From Rhodococcus koreensis (GTDB lineage: Bacteria > Actinomycetota > Actinomycetes > Mycobacteriales > Mycobacteriaceae), in contig NZ_FNSV01000005.1 in NCBI RefSeq assembly GCF_900105905.1, positions 744,001 to 808,000 on the forward strand: a DNA stretch of 64,000 nucleotides, given 5' to 3'. The number at the start of each line of letters is the position of its first letter. Positions within the stretch are counted from its first letter, which is position 1. The position numbers and the translations under genes are program-made. This document shows, in pieces, positions 45,101-54,624 of this stretch. The notes beneath the pieces were generated by a model that saw only the letters and a list, made by a program, of their open reading frames with translations, made no database searches and was not told the origin of the DNA.

Positions 45101-45542
45101 CGACGGCCCTCACACACCGACAACCCCGTCGGTGGACGGGAGCGATGAACCAGGACAGTCGGATTCGGCGCCGACCAGCCCGCCACCGCGATCGTGCGTC
45201 GTCTGACGTCCCGACGAAAGCAGCCGGCGATCCGGGCCACGCGTCAGGCACGTGCCACCACACGCGCGGCGTCGTCTCAGGACTCGTGATTCGCGACCCG
45301 TGATGCGGGGGCCCAGGTCAAGTTGGCTGGACCGATCGCGCGCACGTGTGGCGGATCATGCTTGCCGAACGCTACGGGCAGCTAACCCGACCACGGACGG
45401 TCCCGCACCCGGTGCAGATCGCCAACGCCGACACCGCCCGGCCAGCGCCGACCCCGCCGCGACCACATCGCCGCCGGCGACCCAGCAGCACAGTCCCCTC
45501 GACCGGGCCGACAGCCGGTTGCACCGTCGAGAGGCTCAACTA
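45101..45542. other. Intergenic region, no gene supported
   Basis: No ORF with resemblance to a family. The final 10 bp (GAGAGGCTCAACTA) give a modest purine tract for the following gene. Confidence 0.4.
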
Positions 45543-45773
45543 ATGAACTCGATCGACACCTTCAACACCACGGCACTCGAATCGATGGCCATTGCAGAGG
45601 CGATGGACAGCGATGTCGTGTTCGTCGACATCGAGGAGACGATGGTGGACAAACACCGTGCCCGCCGCAGCGTCATGCCCACGGCGTACACGCTGCATCC
45701 GAACGAGGTCATCGGGGAGTTCGGGGAGCGCCGATGTGCACGCGAGGACCGCGTGACGGGGCGCATCTTGTGA
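45543..45773 (+). CDS. Unknown 76-residue acidic protein
   Basis: The N-terminal half is acidic and even in composition (TFNTTALESMAIAEAMDSDV, VFVDIEETMVDKHRARRS), followed by TAYTLHPNEVIGEFGERR. It has no membrane segment. I cannot name a family. Confidence 0.5.
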   Translation: MNSIDTFNTTALESMAIAEAMDSDVVFVDIEETMVDKHRARRSVMPTAYTLHPNEVIGEFGERRCAREDRVTGRIL

Positions 45774-46149
45774 GTGGGCGTCCGGGCCGATCGAGGCATC
45801 CGAGCAACCAGGTGGTGCCGGTGCGCGATCACTCGAAACCTGCGCACCGAACGCACGTCGGAGACGTCGATCAGAAGGCCGCACGACGGAACGAATGGAC
45901 CGCCGTCCGATCACCACTCGCTCTGCACGCGCCCGTTCCGACCGAGGGAGGCGGACACCCGTTCGACCTCCACCCGGGCCGGGCGAGCTGCCGGTGTGTG
46001 CCCTTGCCCCACACGGTGCGGCGGAGAAAAATTGGGTACGCAGTGGCTGCGGCCGCGGGCCGTCGACGCCCGCCGGCGGTGGACCGCGACGGGTCGGCCA
46101 CCGTTGCACTCACCGAGGGGACCTGTGTCCCCGCGGGAGGAGGCTACCG

Positions 46150-46758
46150 ATGTTCATCCAAGTCATCCAGGGAAAGGTCGCCGATCAGCCGCGGCTGCGC
46201 GAATGCATGGATCGGTGGAACGAGGAACTGCAACCGGGGGCCACCGGCTACCTCGGCTCCACCGCCGGCACCCGCGGCGACGGCACGTACATCGCCCTGG
46301 TTCGGTTCGACTCCGAGGAGGCGGCCCGCCGCAACAGCGAACGTCCCGAGCAGGGAACCTGGTGGGCCGAGACCGAGCGGTGCTTCGACGGCCCGGTCAC
46401 CTTCATGGACTGCCCGGACGCGATGGAGTGGCTCGGCGGCGGCTCCGACGATGCCGGGTTCGTGCAGATCATGGAGGGCCACACCACCGACGCGCACCGG
46501 CTGTCTGAGCTGATGGCCCAGGCCGGCGACAAGCTACCCGGGGTGCGGCCGGAAATCCTCGGCGGTACGTTCGCCGCCGCCGGCGACGGCGGATACGTCG
46601 AGGCGGTGTACTTCACCACCGAGCCCGACGCCCGCGCACACGAGAAGATCACCGTCCCCGACGATCTGCGTTCGCTGTTCGAGGAGGAAGGCCGGCTGAT
46701 GGGCGAGGTCGACTACTTCGACCTGCGCGAGCCCATGCTGGTCTCCGCGTCGCGGTAG
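46150..46758 (+). CDS. Tandem dimeric alpha/beta-barrel (ABM-like) protein
   Basis: This 202-residue protein has GGGAGGAGG about 7 bp before the ATG. Two similar halves begin MFIQVIQGKVADQPRLRECM and FVQIMEGHTTDAHRLSELMA, each followed by a strand such as YIALVRFDSEEAARRNSERP or GYVEAVYFTTEPDARAHEKI, the layout of a duplicated ferredoxin-like ABM (antibiotic-biosynthesis-monooxygenase-type) domain. No catalytic residues are evident. A strong hairpin follows 23 bp after the stop, so it is probably a single-gene transcript. Confidence 0.7.
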   Translation: MFIQVIQGKVADQPRLRECMDRWNEELQPGATGYLGSTAGTRGDGTYIALVRFDSEEAARRNSERPEQGTWWAETERCFDGPVTFMDCPDAMEWLGGGSDDAGFVQIMEGHTTDAHRLSELMAQAGDKLPGVRPEILGGTFAAAGDGGYVEAVYFTTEPDARAHEKITVPDDLRSLFEEEGRLMGEVDYFDLREPMLVSASR

Positions 46759-46781
46759 CGACAACCACCCACCGCGCACCG

Positions 46782-46815
46782 CACCGGCCCCCACCCCCGG
46801 TGGTGGGGGCCGGTG
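46782..46815 (+). terminator. Strong GC hairpin after the ABM-like gene
   Basis: CACCGGCCCCCACC pairs perfectly with GGTGGGGGCCGGTG around a CCCGGT loop, directly downstream of the ABM-like gene. Confidence 0.75.
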
Positions 46816-46919
46816 TGTGCCCACCGCCTCTTCGAGCACCCGCGTCCGGCCCGGCCACCGCGTGTGATGGCCGTGATCGCCCGGGCCGCCGGCGACGTCC
46901 TTGACCATGCCACGGGCAG

Positions 46920-46975
46920 TCGGTCAACGCGCCGGGTGCTCGTGACGCTTCATCCGCATCATCATCGTGCACTCC
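46920..46975 (-). pseudogene. Vestige of a phoU-like 5' end
   Basis: The minus strand reads HDDDAD/MMMRMKRHEH around CTTCATCCGCATCATCATCG. The intact phoU start at 7468-7505 has the same string with two extra codons. Only about 40-50 bp are alike. Confidence 0.35.
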
Positions 46976-47067
46976 GCCAGGCGCCGGGCTCGTCATTCTT
47001 CGACAACCGGGTTCAGAACCGATCAGTGAGGCGACCGGTCGACGTGCGCCCTGCTCCCGGCGCACTA

Positions 47068-48313
47068 GTAGACTGTCGCGGCTAAGTGTTGGGAAATAGG
47101 TGGCGGAGTTTGATGCGGGCGTCGTCGGTGGTGAAGTGCCACTGGACCTGGCGTTGATCGGCGTTGGTCTGTCGTTGCCAGGCGGCGAGTTCGGCGCCCA
47201 GGGACTCGAGGTCCTCGATGCGCCGGTCCAGACACTGGCGGGTCAGCACCGAGAGTTCGATCTCGGCGATGTTGAGCCACGAGCCGTGTTTGGGGGTGTG
47301 GTGGATCTCGAGCCTCTGAGCGAGCGCGAACGCCTCGGCCGGCTCGAAGGCCTCGTAGAGCGATCCGATGCCGTGGGTGCCCGAGGTTGTCCATCACCAG
47401 TACCACCGTCTCTGCGTCGGGGTAGTCCACGCACAGTAGCTCTTTGACTTGCCGGGCCCAGTCGATCTTGGTGCGCCGGGGCTGGGCATCGACACGCCGC
47501 CAGCCGGCCAGGGGCTCTGGTCCAGCAGAAGATCGAGCAGGTCCCGTGCCGCACGTACTCCGAATCCTCTCGCCGGTCGCGGCCCGGGGCTGCCGGGATC
47601 GGGTCGCGAGCATGGGCCAGCAACTGGTAGGGCTTCTCGTCCATGCACACCACCGGGCGTGAGGGATCGTGGGGGCGGGCGTAGACCGACAGGACATCCT
47701 CCACCCGAGCAGCGAACTCCGCGTTCGCCTTTGGTGGGATGGTCCAGCACTTCTTCAGGTGAGGACGAAGTTTCGTTTTTTTAAAATCCGGCCGATGGTC
47801 GAGTGGTCCAGGTCGGGGATGTCCTCGACCAGGGCGACGTGCTTCTCCAGCAGTCGCAGCGACCACCGCGCATGACCCGCCGGGGGCTGTGTGCACGCCA
47901 ACGCAATCAACCTGGCCTCGACCTCCCCGGTGATCTGCGACGGCACCGGTGGCAGGTCACGCTGCTTACGACCGATCGTGGCCTCCACGTCCCGACCGGT
48001 CTCAGCGAACCGCTTGGCCACCAGCCGCACCGTCTCACCCGAGACCCCCAACCGTGCCGCGATCACCTTCTTCTCCTCAACCACCCCGACCGAGGTGTCC
48101 AGCGCCAGCAACACCCGGGCCCGCCGGATCATCGAAGCCGGATGCACCCCGGTCGTGGTCAACCGTTCCAAGAACGCACGATCAGCCGAGCTCAACGTCA
48201 CCGGACGCTTCTTCTGCGAAGGCATGACAACAGTCCTGACCGGCAGAGGGGAAGGGGAAGTCTGCCACCCCAACCTTAACGAAACAAGGCAGAACTAAGC
48301 AGCGACACGCTAC
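47068..48313 (-). mobile_element. IS630-family element, decayed
   Basis: The ends GTAGACTGTCGC and GCGACACGCTAC are imperfect inverted repeats (10 of 12), each flanked by TA (47066-47067 and 48314-48315), the dinucleotide target that IS630/Tc1-mariner elements duplicate. The transposase lies inside on the minus strand. Confidence 0.75.
47082..48225 (-). pseudogene. IS630-family transposase, frameshifted
   Basis: The ATG at 48225 begins MPSQKKRPVTLSSADRAFLE, with the HTH region KVIAARLGVSGETVRLVAKR and [20 protein letters not shown]. After a shift near 47770 it continues [40 protein letters not shown], then [23 protein letters not shown] and, after another shift, [33 protein letters not shown]. 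The catalytic Asp-Asp-Glu residues can be recognised but are split over three frames. Confidence 0.85.
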
Positions 48314-48467
48314 TAGGTGCGCTCGTCAGCTGCCTGGGTCCGATGACAGCTCGGGTCTGACGGCACTGCCGTTCTTCCGGCGATCGCACCGCGACCACCG
48401 GATCCGGCACGATCCCGGCCGGTGAGCTGCCGAGCCGGGCGTGCCCCTGCTGCGAATATTCCTTGTG

Positions 48468-48872
48468 CTAAACCTTTTCCGGGTTCCAGGTCGAGACGGC
48501 CCAGATGACGACGACGTCGAGTGCGATGATCACCAGCGACCACACCGGGTAGTACGGCAGCCACAGGAAGTTCGCCAGAATCGAGATCGCGGCAACGATG
48601 ATCGCCGACACCCGGGCCCATCCGGCTCCGGTGAACAGGGCCAGGCCGACGATCGCGACGAGGGCGCCGAGGACGAGGTGGATCCAACCCCAGGTGGTGA
48701 GGTCGAACTTGTAGACGTAGTCCACCCCGACCACGAACACGTCGTTCTCGGCGACGGCCGCGATGCCCTGGAAGAATTGGATGACGCCGACGGTGACCAT
48801 GATGATCGCGGCCGCCATCGAGGTGCCGCCCGCGAAGCGTTGTTCGGTCGATGGATACTCGGACACGGACAC
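48468..48872 (-). CDS. Four-helix membrane protein (DUF7144-like)
   Basis: This 134-residue protein has four hydrophobic segments (AAAIIMVTVGVIQFFQGIAA; WGWIHLVLGALVAIVGLALF; ARVSAIIVAAISILANFLWL; VWSLVIIALDVVVIWAVSTW) and the loop VGVDYVYKFDLTT. This matches small actinobacterial integral membrane proteins of the DUF7144 kind. The role is unknown. Confidence 0.75.
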   Translation of the reverse strand: MSVSEYPSTEQRFAGGTSMAAAIIMVTVGVIQFFQGIAAVAENDVFVVGVDYVYKFDLTTWGWIHLVLGALVAIVGLALFTGAGWARVSAIIVAAISILANFLWLPYYPVWSLVIIALDVVVIWAVSTWNPEKV

Positions 48873-49245
48873 GGCTGTCCCCTTCCCCGCAGCAACGAAT
48901 TCGTTCGGTACGACGATCGTCCGCCGCAGTGGGCTGTCGTCGCCGGCGAACCCGAATTCCGGCTGGAACGAGCCCGGCGACGATCTTCTCGGTGGTGAAC
49001 TGGGGATTAGGTCGGCGGGGTCGGTGCCGGTCGTCCTCCGTTCGTTCGCGAGCGTGGGTCACCCTCGTTCGGGTCGCCCCGCACCGTGGCCCTGAGCAAG
49101 GGCAAGGGCAAGGGCAAGGAATCAGGGGACAGAATCTCTGCTGCTGCATGATGATTGTGGTCCGGCGAGCCGGGTCGGACACGAGTTCCCAGGCGCCGAC
49201 CCCGGATCAGCGGGGGGGCGACGGCCTGCGCCCCCACATTCATGA
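48873..49245. other. Intergenic region with (GGGCAA) repeat
   Basis: No supported gene. A hexanucleotide repeat (GGGCAA, about four copies) lies at 49096-49119. Confidence 0.5.
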
Positions 49246-49542
49246 TCAGCCTCCCCGGTCTTGTCGAAGCATTAGGCTCACACCGCCCGGGCGTGGTGGA
49301 CGGCCGCCGACACCGGTACCCCCGCTCCCGGGCCTCGCCCTCTCCTCACGACAGACGTGGTGAGTGACGCGCGAAGACCCGCCGCACCCCCAGCCGCCGA
49401 TCGCGGCCCGCACCGCCGGCGCGGTGCGCGGGGTAAACGAGGCCTCGATCAGGTCCTCGATCACCTCGGGGTCGAGGTGAGGGTAGCGCTGGATCAGTCG
49501 GGTTCGGACGACGTCGATAGCGTGTTCTTCGCTGTCGCCCAT
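49246..49542 (-). CDS. Three-helix-bundle dimerisation-domain protein
   Basis: From the ATG at 49542 the protein begins MGDSEEHAIDVVRTRLIQRY and continues PHLDPEVIEDLIEASFTPRT, the pattern (xxHxxxxVxxRLxxRYPxLxPxxVEDxI) of small three-helix-bundle dimerisation domains common in Rhodococcus and Mycobacterium. After about 50 residues the frame becomes Gly/Arg-rich, so the C-terminus may have been replaced by a shift. Confidence 0.5.
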   Translation of the reverse strand: MGDSEEHAIDVVRTRLIQRYPHLDPEVIEDLIEASFTPRTAPAVRAAIGGWGCGGSSRVTHHVCREERARPGSGGTGVGGRPPRPGGVSLMLRQDRGG

Positions 49543-49704
49543 GACGACTATGTCCCGCCCGGCCGGGCGGGGCAGGAACACGTTTCGGCGCACGATTCCA
49601 ATGTGCGCTCCCGCGGCCAGCGGACTGACGGGACGAGCTCGCCTCGCTCCCTCGGGTTCTGTCTCCGTTGATGCTGACGTCGTGGGCGGGAATCCCTGTG
49701 GCTG

Positions 49705-50127
49705 TTACCGTCCCGCGTCGGATTCGGAGGTGGTGGGGAATGGGCTGGGACCGAGTGTGAGGGTGATGGAGGTGGGGTGGAGTCCGATCTCGGTCCAGCT
49801 GGTGGTGACGATCAGCGACCCGGCGCGCGGGTAGGTGCCGATCCAGTACAACGGCGTCGTGCGGTACGGCCCGGATTCGTCGGAGCAAGGTTCGGTGGGG
49901 TGGAGCGAGTCGGCGGGGCCGTCGAGGTCGTCGACGAGGACGAACACGGTCAGGTAGGACCACCGCGCCGACCAGTCGTGGGGGTCGGTCAGGGGACGGG
50001 TTTCGTAGCGGGCGAAGTCGGCGCGGATCCCGGTGACATGCATCGCCAGTTGCAGCAGCAGCCCGGACGCGAATGCGGTGACCGCGGACAGTTCGAGGGT
50101 CAGGTCTTTCTCGGCCGTGATCGGCAT
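49705..50127 (-). CDS. Unknown beta-rich protein
   Basis: From the ATG at 50127 the product has 140 residues: DLTLELSAVTAFASGLLLQL, MHVTGIRADFARYETRPLTD, SARWSYLTVFVLVDDLDGPA, TTPLYWIGTYPRAGSLIVTT and IGLHPTSITLTLGPSPFPTT. Alternating strands suggest a beta-sandwich. The frame is open to 50463, but the upstream part lacks protein-like composition except around VGRLSRPPADRGLRVH, so the start is uncertain. No family is recognised. Confidence 0.55.
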   Translation of the reverse strand: MPITAEKDLTLELSAVTAFASGLLLQLAMHVTGIRADFARYETRPLTDPHDWSARWSYLTVFVLVDDLDGPADSLHPTEPCSDESGPYRTTPLYWIGTYPRAGSLIVTTSWTEIGLHPTSITLTLGPSPFPTTSESDAGR

Positions 50128-50481
50128 CGGTGCATGCACGCGAAGGCCCCGGTCAGCGGGGGGGCGCGATAGCCGGCCAACGATGGCGGCGCATGCTTCA
50201 TCTTCGCACCACTCGCCGGCCCGCCGGTCCGGGATCAGGCGGCGGAATTGTGTGTTTCCCAGAGACATTCGTCCGGAGGCACCATTGCTGCAGAGCAGAA
50301 GAGGTCCCGCAGTCGACTGACGGCCGTGACGGTGAGGCGGGGCGTCCTGCCGTGACGCCGCCACCCAGTCCGCGGTCGCCTCAAGGGCGCACCCTCGGTG
50401 CCGAGCTGCAGCTCGGATTTCCCAATGCCAGATCGACTCGTACTTTTCACCGGCAACGGTCACCGGGCACCGTCGCTTTGG

Positions 50482-50808
50482 TCATTGTGGGGCGTCTTCG
50501 TCTTCGTCGTCGATGGGCAGCTCCTCGTCTGCCACCCCGATGGCGGAGCCGCGCCGGTATCGGCGAGTCCTGCGGTACGACAGAATTTCTCCGTCCAGGT
50601 CCAGCACCACCTCGTACAGTGCCAACATGTCCGCTGACGGAGGGATACGCCGGTCGTCGACCACCTCCACTTCCACCGTCCAGCCCTCCTCGGTCGGCAG
50701 CACCGCCGTCGCGCTCTGCGACTCCTTCCCGATCACATCCGCGATGTCACGCAACGCGGCCGCAGCGGCCGCCGCTGCCGACACGGGCGGGGGATGTTCG
50801 TCAACCAT
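50482..50808 (-). CDS. gvpO: Gas vesicle protein GvpO-like
   Basis: About 108 residues from the ATG at 50808 (AAGGAGG 11 bp upstream; an ATG at 50817 sits too close to it). After an Ala-rich helix, the conserved GvpO block reads GWTVEVEVVDDRRIPPSADM, LALYEVVLDLDGEILSYRRT and RRYRRGS, followed by an acidic tail. GvpO proteins accompany gas-vesicle clusters in actinobacteria and are thought to aid assembly or regulation. No gvpA, gvpF or other gvp gene is in this window, so this copy is isolated. Confidence 0.75.
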   Translation of the reverse strand: MVDEHPPPVSAAAAAAAALRDIADVIGKESQSATAVLPTEEGWTVEVEVVDDRRIPPSADMLALYEVVLDLDGEILSYRRTRRYRRGSAIGVADEELPIDDEDEDAPQ

Positions 50809-50975
50809 CCCAACCATCTCCTCCTTTTGCTTCGTGAGCGTCTGGTGTGAGATCTGTTGTGGCCGGATTCCTGAATGGACCGCGCACGTCGGTCAGGCGT
50901 GGAACACCTACGACGTCGCACCGTGGAATCTGTACAACGTGATCTGGCGGATCCAGCACTGGATTCGCGGCGGCG

Positions 50976-52367
50976 TCAACACTGATCGGTGACCTGAATC
51001 CGCTCTCCAGCGGCGTCAGGGTGCGCGGTTCGGCCGGGGTGCCAGACATTCTGACGCAGGACGCGCAGCAGGGTCCCGGGGCTCATCAGCCGCTCCGGAC
51101 GATCGACCAGGGCGGCGACGCGGATGAAGGCAGTAGCGAGCACGGGATCGTGCACGGCGGCTTCGTGCAGGCGCCGGATGTAGGCGTTGCCGATCCGCAT
51201 CTTCGGACTGCGGTGTCCCGTCACTTCCGGGAACGCCAGGTCCCCGCCGACCGACATGGCCCATGGAACGTCGATCACCTTCGCGACATCGCGGAAGAAG
51301 CAGCGTGCGTGTGGCTCGGTGCCTCGCTGCAGGTGACGGTGCAGCGTGCGCGCCTCGAGCGCCGCCACGGTCATCCCCTGTGCATAGATCGGGTTGAAGC
51401 TGCACAGGCCGTCCCCCGTCACGAGGAAGCCGGCGGGGAAGCGTGACAGTCGTTCATACCGTCTGCGGACGCTCGCCGGAAACCGGAAACTCCGGGCCTG
51501 CGCGAGCGGCTCGGCGTCCCGGATCACCTCGGCGAGGTCGGGGATCCGCAGGGACGTGGCAAAGTCGAGGAAGCCGTCCGGATCGGTCGGCGGATAGTCG
51601 CCGAGCATCCCCATCAACGTCACCAGGAAACGGTTTCCCTCGAGCAGCTGTAACGCGCCCCCTCGCGGAGAATCGGGTGTCGGACCGATCACGATCCCTC
51701 GGTCGTCGCCCAACCCCGGCGCCGGGGCTCGGTAGATGCGGGTGGCGTAGCCGAGGCCGACGTGCACCTTCTCCTCGTCCGGGCGTCCGAAGCCGAGATC
51801 CGCCAACCACATCGGGGCGCGCGAGCCCCGTCCGGTCGCGTCCACCACCAGGTCGGCATCGAGGATCTCCTCGGTACTGCCGTCGGCCCGCCGGAGAACA
51901 CGGACCCCGGTGACGCGAAGGCGGTCGGGCGTCGTGGTGATGCCCGCGGCATCGCAGCGGTCCACGATCGTGACCCCGGCCAGTTCGCTCACCCGGGCAC
52001 GCACATAGCCCTCCAAGAATGGCCGGCTGGCGCTCACAACAGTCATTCCGCTCTCCGGCTGCGGAAATCGGTGCCCACTCAGGCACCACCGCACATCGCG
52101 CAGGTTGTCCAGGGTCGGCACCCCCAACCCGACCAGGTCGTCAGTGAACCTCGGGAACAGCTCCTCCAAGATTTGCTGGCCGCGTTCGATCAGCACGTGG
52201 GTGTGGCGGCCCTGAGGCACGCACCGTCGCGGCTCGGCTGCGCCCGGGAGGTGGTCGTGATCGACCACAATCACCTGCGAATACGCTTCGGACAGTACGC
52301 GGGCCGCAAGCAAGCCGGCCATGCCGGCTCCGAGCACGACCGCTCGGTGTCCGATCTGAGTTGTCAT
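50976..52367 (-). CDS. FAD-dependent oxidoreductase
   Basis: This 463-residue flavoprotein starts at the ATG with GAGGAGG about 6 bp upstream. The N-terminal dinucleotide fold is HRAVVLGAGMAGLLAARVLS (GxGxxG), with the acidic ribose ligand in VIVVDHD. The second motif is DADLVVDATGRGSRAP and the FAD-contacting C-terminal block is FLVTGDGLCSFNPIYAQGMT (GD motif). This layout fits aromatic hydroxylase/geranylgeranyl-reductase-like monooxygenases. It follows the STAND ATPase gene by about 80 bp on the same strand, so they may form an operon and the ATPase may control it. Confidence 0.85.
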   Translation of the reverse strand: MTTQIGHRAVVLGAGMAGLLAARVLSEAYSQVIVVDHDHLPGAAEPRRCVPQGRHTHVLIERGQQILEELFPRFTDDLVGLGVPTLDNLRDVRWCLSGHRFPQPESGMTVVSASRPFLEGYVRARVSELAGVTIVDRCDAAGITTTPDRLRVTGVRVLRRADGSTEEILDADLVVDATGRGSRAPMWLADLGFGRPDEEKVHVGLGYATRIYRAPAPGLGDDRGIVIGPTPDSPRGGALQLLEGNRFLVTLMGMLGDYPPTDPDGFLDFATSLRIPDLAEVIRDAEPLAQARSFRFPASVRRRYERLSRFPAGFLVTGDGLCSFNPIYAQGMTVAALEARTLHRHLQRGTEPHARCFFRDVAKVIDVPWAMSVGGDLAFPEVTGHRSPKMRIGNAYIRRLHEAAVHDPVLATAFIRVAALVDRPERLMSPGTLLRVLRQNVWHPGRTAHPDAAGERIQVTDQC

Positions 52368-52449
52368 GGGAGCCTCCTCGATTGGATACGAGGAGAATGC
52401 AAGCATTCGGTGTTCGATCACCAGTCCGAATACTGCTCAGTCGTGTTCA

Positions 52450-54528
52450 TTACGGGTGTCCGTAGACGTCCCGGTCCCACAACCACGAGACGATCCGCGC
52501 GACACCTTGTGTGAGGTGGCGCCGATACGTGCTGAACGGCACTCCGAGCACCCGGGCGGCGGCCTCCTGGGTTCCCGCCGGGCGCAGGTACGTCCGGTCG
52601 ACCGCCCGCAGCAGTTTGTCGTCGCGTGGGTTGTCGGCCAGCGAGTCCACCGCGTCGCGGAGCACGCAGTCGAGTTCGGCGACGTCCGGCTCCCCATCGC
52701 TGCGATCGCACACGACCCGGGTGCGCATCAACGGGTTTCGCCGGAGCAGGTCGGGGCGGTGCCAGTCGTGCAAAGCCTGCCGGACCGCCTGCTCGAACTC
52801 GGGTTGCGAAAGTACCAGCAGGTCCGGCGTCGGTCGCAGAGGTGCGGAAGGGCTCTCGGACAATGCGCGCTCGGTGACCCGCTCGAGCCATGCGTCGACC
52901 GGGACGCGACGGAAGTCGTGCGCGAACAGCCCGTACGTTCGGACGCCCACCTCGAAATCGGCGCCCTCGGCACGCGGAAGGTCGGCGACCGCGAAGTACT
53001 CGTTCCACCGGTCCGGCTCGGCAAGTGTGAGGAAGTCCCAGGACAGGCCCGGTGTGCACAGGTACCGCTGCATGGTGATGATTGGAATGGCGTTCATCGT
53101 GGGCGACGGGTCCTGATAGGTGTCGAGGTCGACGACGAACCGGGTCTGGGTGACGGTCTCCCCCGTTCGCGGCGGCGAGTGCCCGCGGGCGAACTGCCAG
53201 GCCGCCGCGGCACCCGGATCCGATGCCAGATCTTCCGCGGACGCGAGGCTCAGATCGATGAGGCCGAAGAACCCACGGGGCGCACCGTCGGGACGGCGCA
53301 CGATGTAGAAGCCGTCGGGCTGGCATTCGAACCAGGCGGCCGCGATGGCCGCCGCCTCCGCACCCTCGTGTAATCGGGTGAACTCGACGATCGTTTCGCG
53401 ATCCGCCGGGGAAGCGGGTTCCGGATAGTGCCGGCCCCACGATTCCCAATCCACCGGGGACAGAATCCCCGGCAGATTGCGAAACACGAACTTCAGGTCG
53501 AAGATCATGCGCTGCTGTTCGCGCCCGGTACACGACAGAAGTGAGTGGCGAATGTGCCGGCACACGCGGTGGAAGACGTCGGTGTAGGCGTCGAGGTCGC
53601 GCCACCGCAGGTCCGCGTCGATGACGTCGCGGGCCATATCGTGTGGGGCCAGGCCCTCCGGGCCTGCGTCGACGAACGACAGCTGCCGCAGCCACCCGAA
53701 CATCTCGTGCGCGTCCTCGAGCCCGAGGGCGTCACGCAACAGTGCCTCGGTGGTCACTCGGGCGAGGGCGCACACCTCGAGCGCCCGCCGATGCGCGGGG
53801 CTCGGCACCACCGCGATGAACCGCTGCATCAGCTCCCCCATGAGGTCGGGGGTCAACGGATCGGCCGCCACCTCGCCGCCGCGGGATGCCACGTCGGCCA
53901 ACAGCGCCAGCGCAAGCGGATGGCCGTGCGTGGCCCGGCAGATCCGTTCGTGCAGCGGCGGCGGCACCGCCACTGCCCGGAGAAACTCTCTGCTCTCCTG
54001 CGGAGTGAGATTCCGTAGGGACACGACCCGCAACAACTCGGACCACGCCGCGTCGGACCGCCATTCGGAGCTGGGCGGTGTCCGGGCCGCGATCACGGTG
54101 AGCGCCGTTGCCGGTAGTCGCGGCAGCAATTGCGTGCGCACCCACTCGTCGATCGGCGCCAGAACCTCGTACGTGTCGATGAGGACGCAAAGTCGTTCCT
54201 CCTCCCGCGCGATCACGCCGGTGTCAGGCACATCGACGGCCTCGCCCAACGCTGCCAGGACAGCCGACGGAGACGGCGGAATATCGCGCCCGTCGAGCCG
54301 GACGACCGACGCGCCCGTTTCCGCCGCGATCTCCGCGAACTCGTCCAGCAACGTGGTCTTCCCGATCCCTCCGGGGCCGTGCAGGAACAGCACGGACAAC
54401 TGCGGATCGCCCGACTCCAGTCCAGCCCGAACCAATTCGCGCTCGACCCGGCGCCCGACGAAGGTCCGCCTGCGCCTCGAATTCAGGATGTCTCCGAGCA
54501 GTATCGAGGACTGTGCCGTGCCCTCCAT
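52450..54528 (-). CDS. STAND-type ATPase with C-terminal HTH-like helix
   Basis: This 692-residue protein has an AAA/NB-ARC-like core: TFVGRRVERELVRAGLE, Walker A LHGPGGIGKTT (residues 49-59), Walker B ERLCVLIDTYEVLAPID, then a winged-helix/ARC-like region (AHRRALEVCALARVTTEALL). The centre (about 360-480) has GNAT-like acetyltransferase character (PDGFYIVRRPDGAPRGFFGL). The C-terminus TQEAAARVLGVPFSTYRRHL resembles an HTH that would bind DNA. Such proteins act as signal-responsive switches or regulators. The presence of the enzyme-like middle part between ATPase and HTH is unusual. Confidence 0.75.
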   Translation of the reverse strand: MEGTAQSSILLGDILNSRRRRTFVGRRVERELVRAGLESGDPQLSVLFLHGPGGIGKTTLLDEFAEIAAETGASVVRLDGRDIPPSPSAVLAALGEAVDVPDTGVIAREEERLCVLIDTYEVLAPIDEWVRTQLLPRLPATALTVIAARTPPSSEWRSDAAWSELLRVVSLRNLTPQESREFLRAVAVPPPLHERICRATHGHPLALALLADVASRGGEVAADPLTPDLMGELMQRFIAVVPSPAHRRALEVCALARVTTEALLRDALGLEDAHEMFGWLRQLSFVDAGPEGLAPHDMARDVIDADLRWRDLDAYTDVFHRVCRHIRHSLLSCTGREQQRMIFDLKFVFRNLPGILSPVDWESWGRHYPEPASPADRETIVEFTRLHEGAEAAAIAAAWFECQPDGFYIVRRPDGAPRGFFGLIDLSLASAEDLASDPGAAAAWQFARGHSPPRTGETVTQTRFVVDLDTYQDPSPTMNAIPIITMQRYLCTPGLSWDFLTLAEPDRWNEYFAVADLPRAEGADFEVGVRTYGLFAHDFRRVPVDAWLERVTERALSESPSAPLRPTPDLLVLSQPEFEQAVRQALHDWHRPDLLRRNPLMRTRVVCDRSDGEPDVAELDCVLRDAVDSLADNPRDDKLLRAVDRTYLRPAGTQEAAARVLGVPFSTYRRHLTQGVARIVSWLWDRDVYGHP

Positions 54529-54624
54529 ACGTCCAATCTAGGAGCAGTGCCCTTCGAACAAAACCTTGGTGGGATCCGCTCAACGGTGTGTGCACAGCGC
54601 GTCCGCTCCGTACACACCCGCCAC

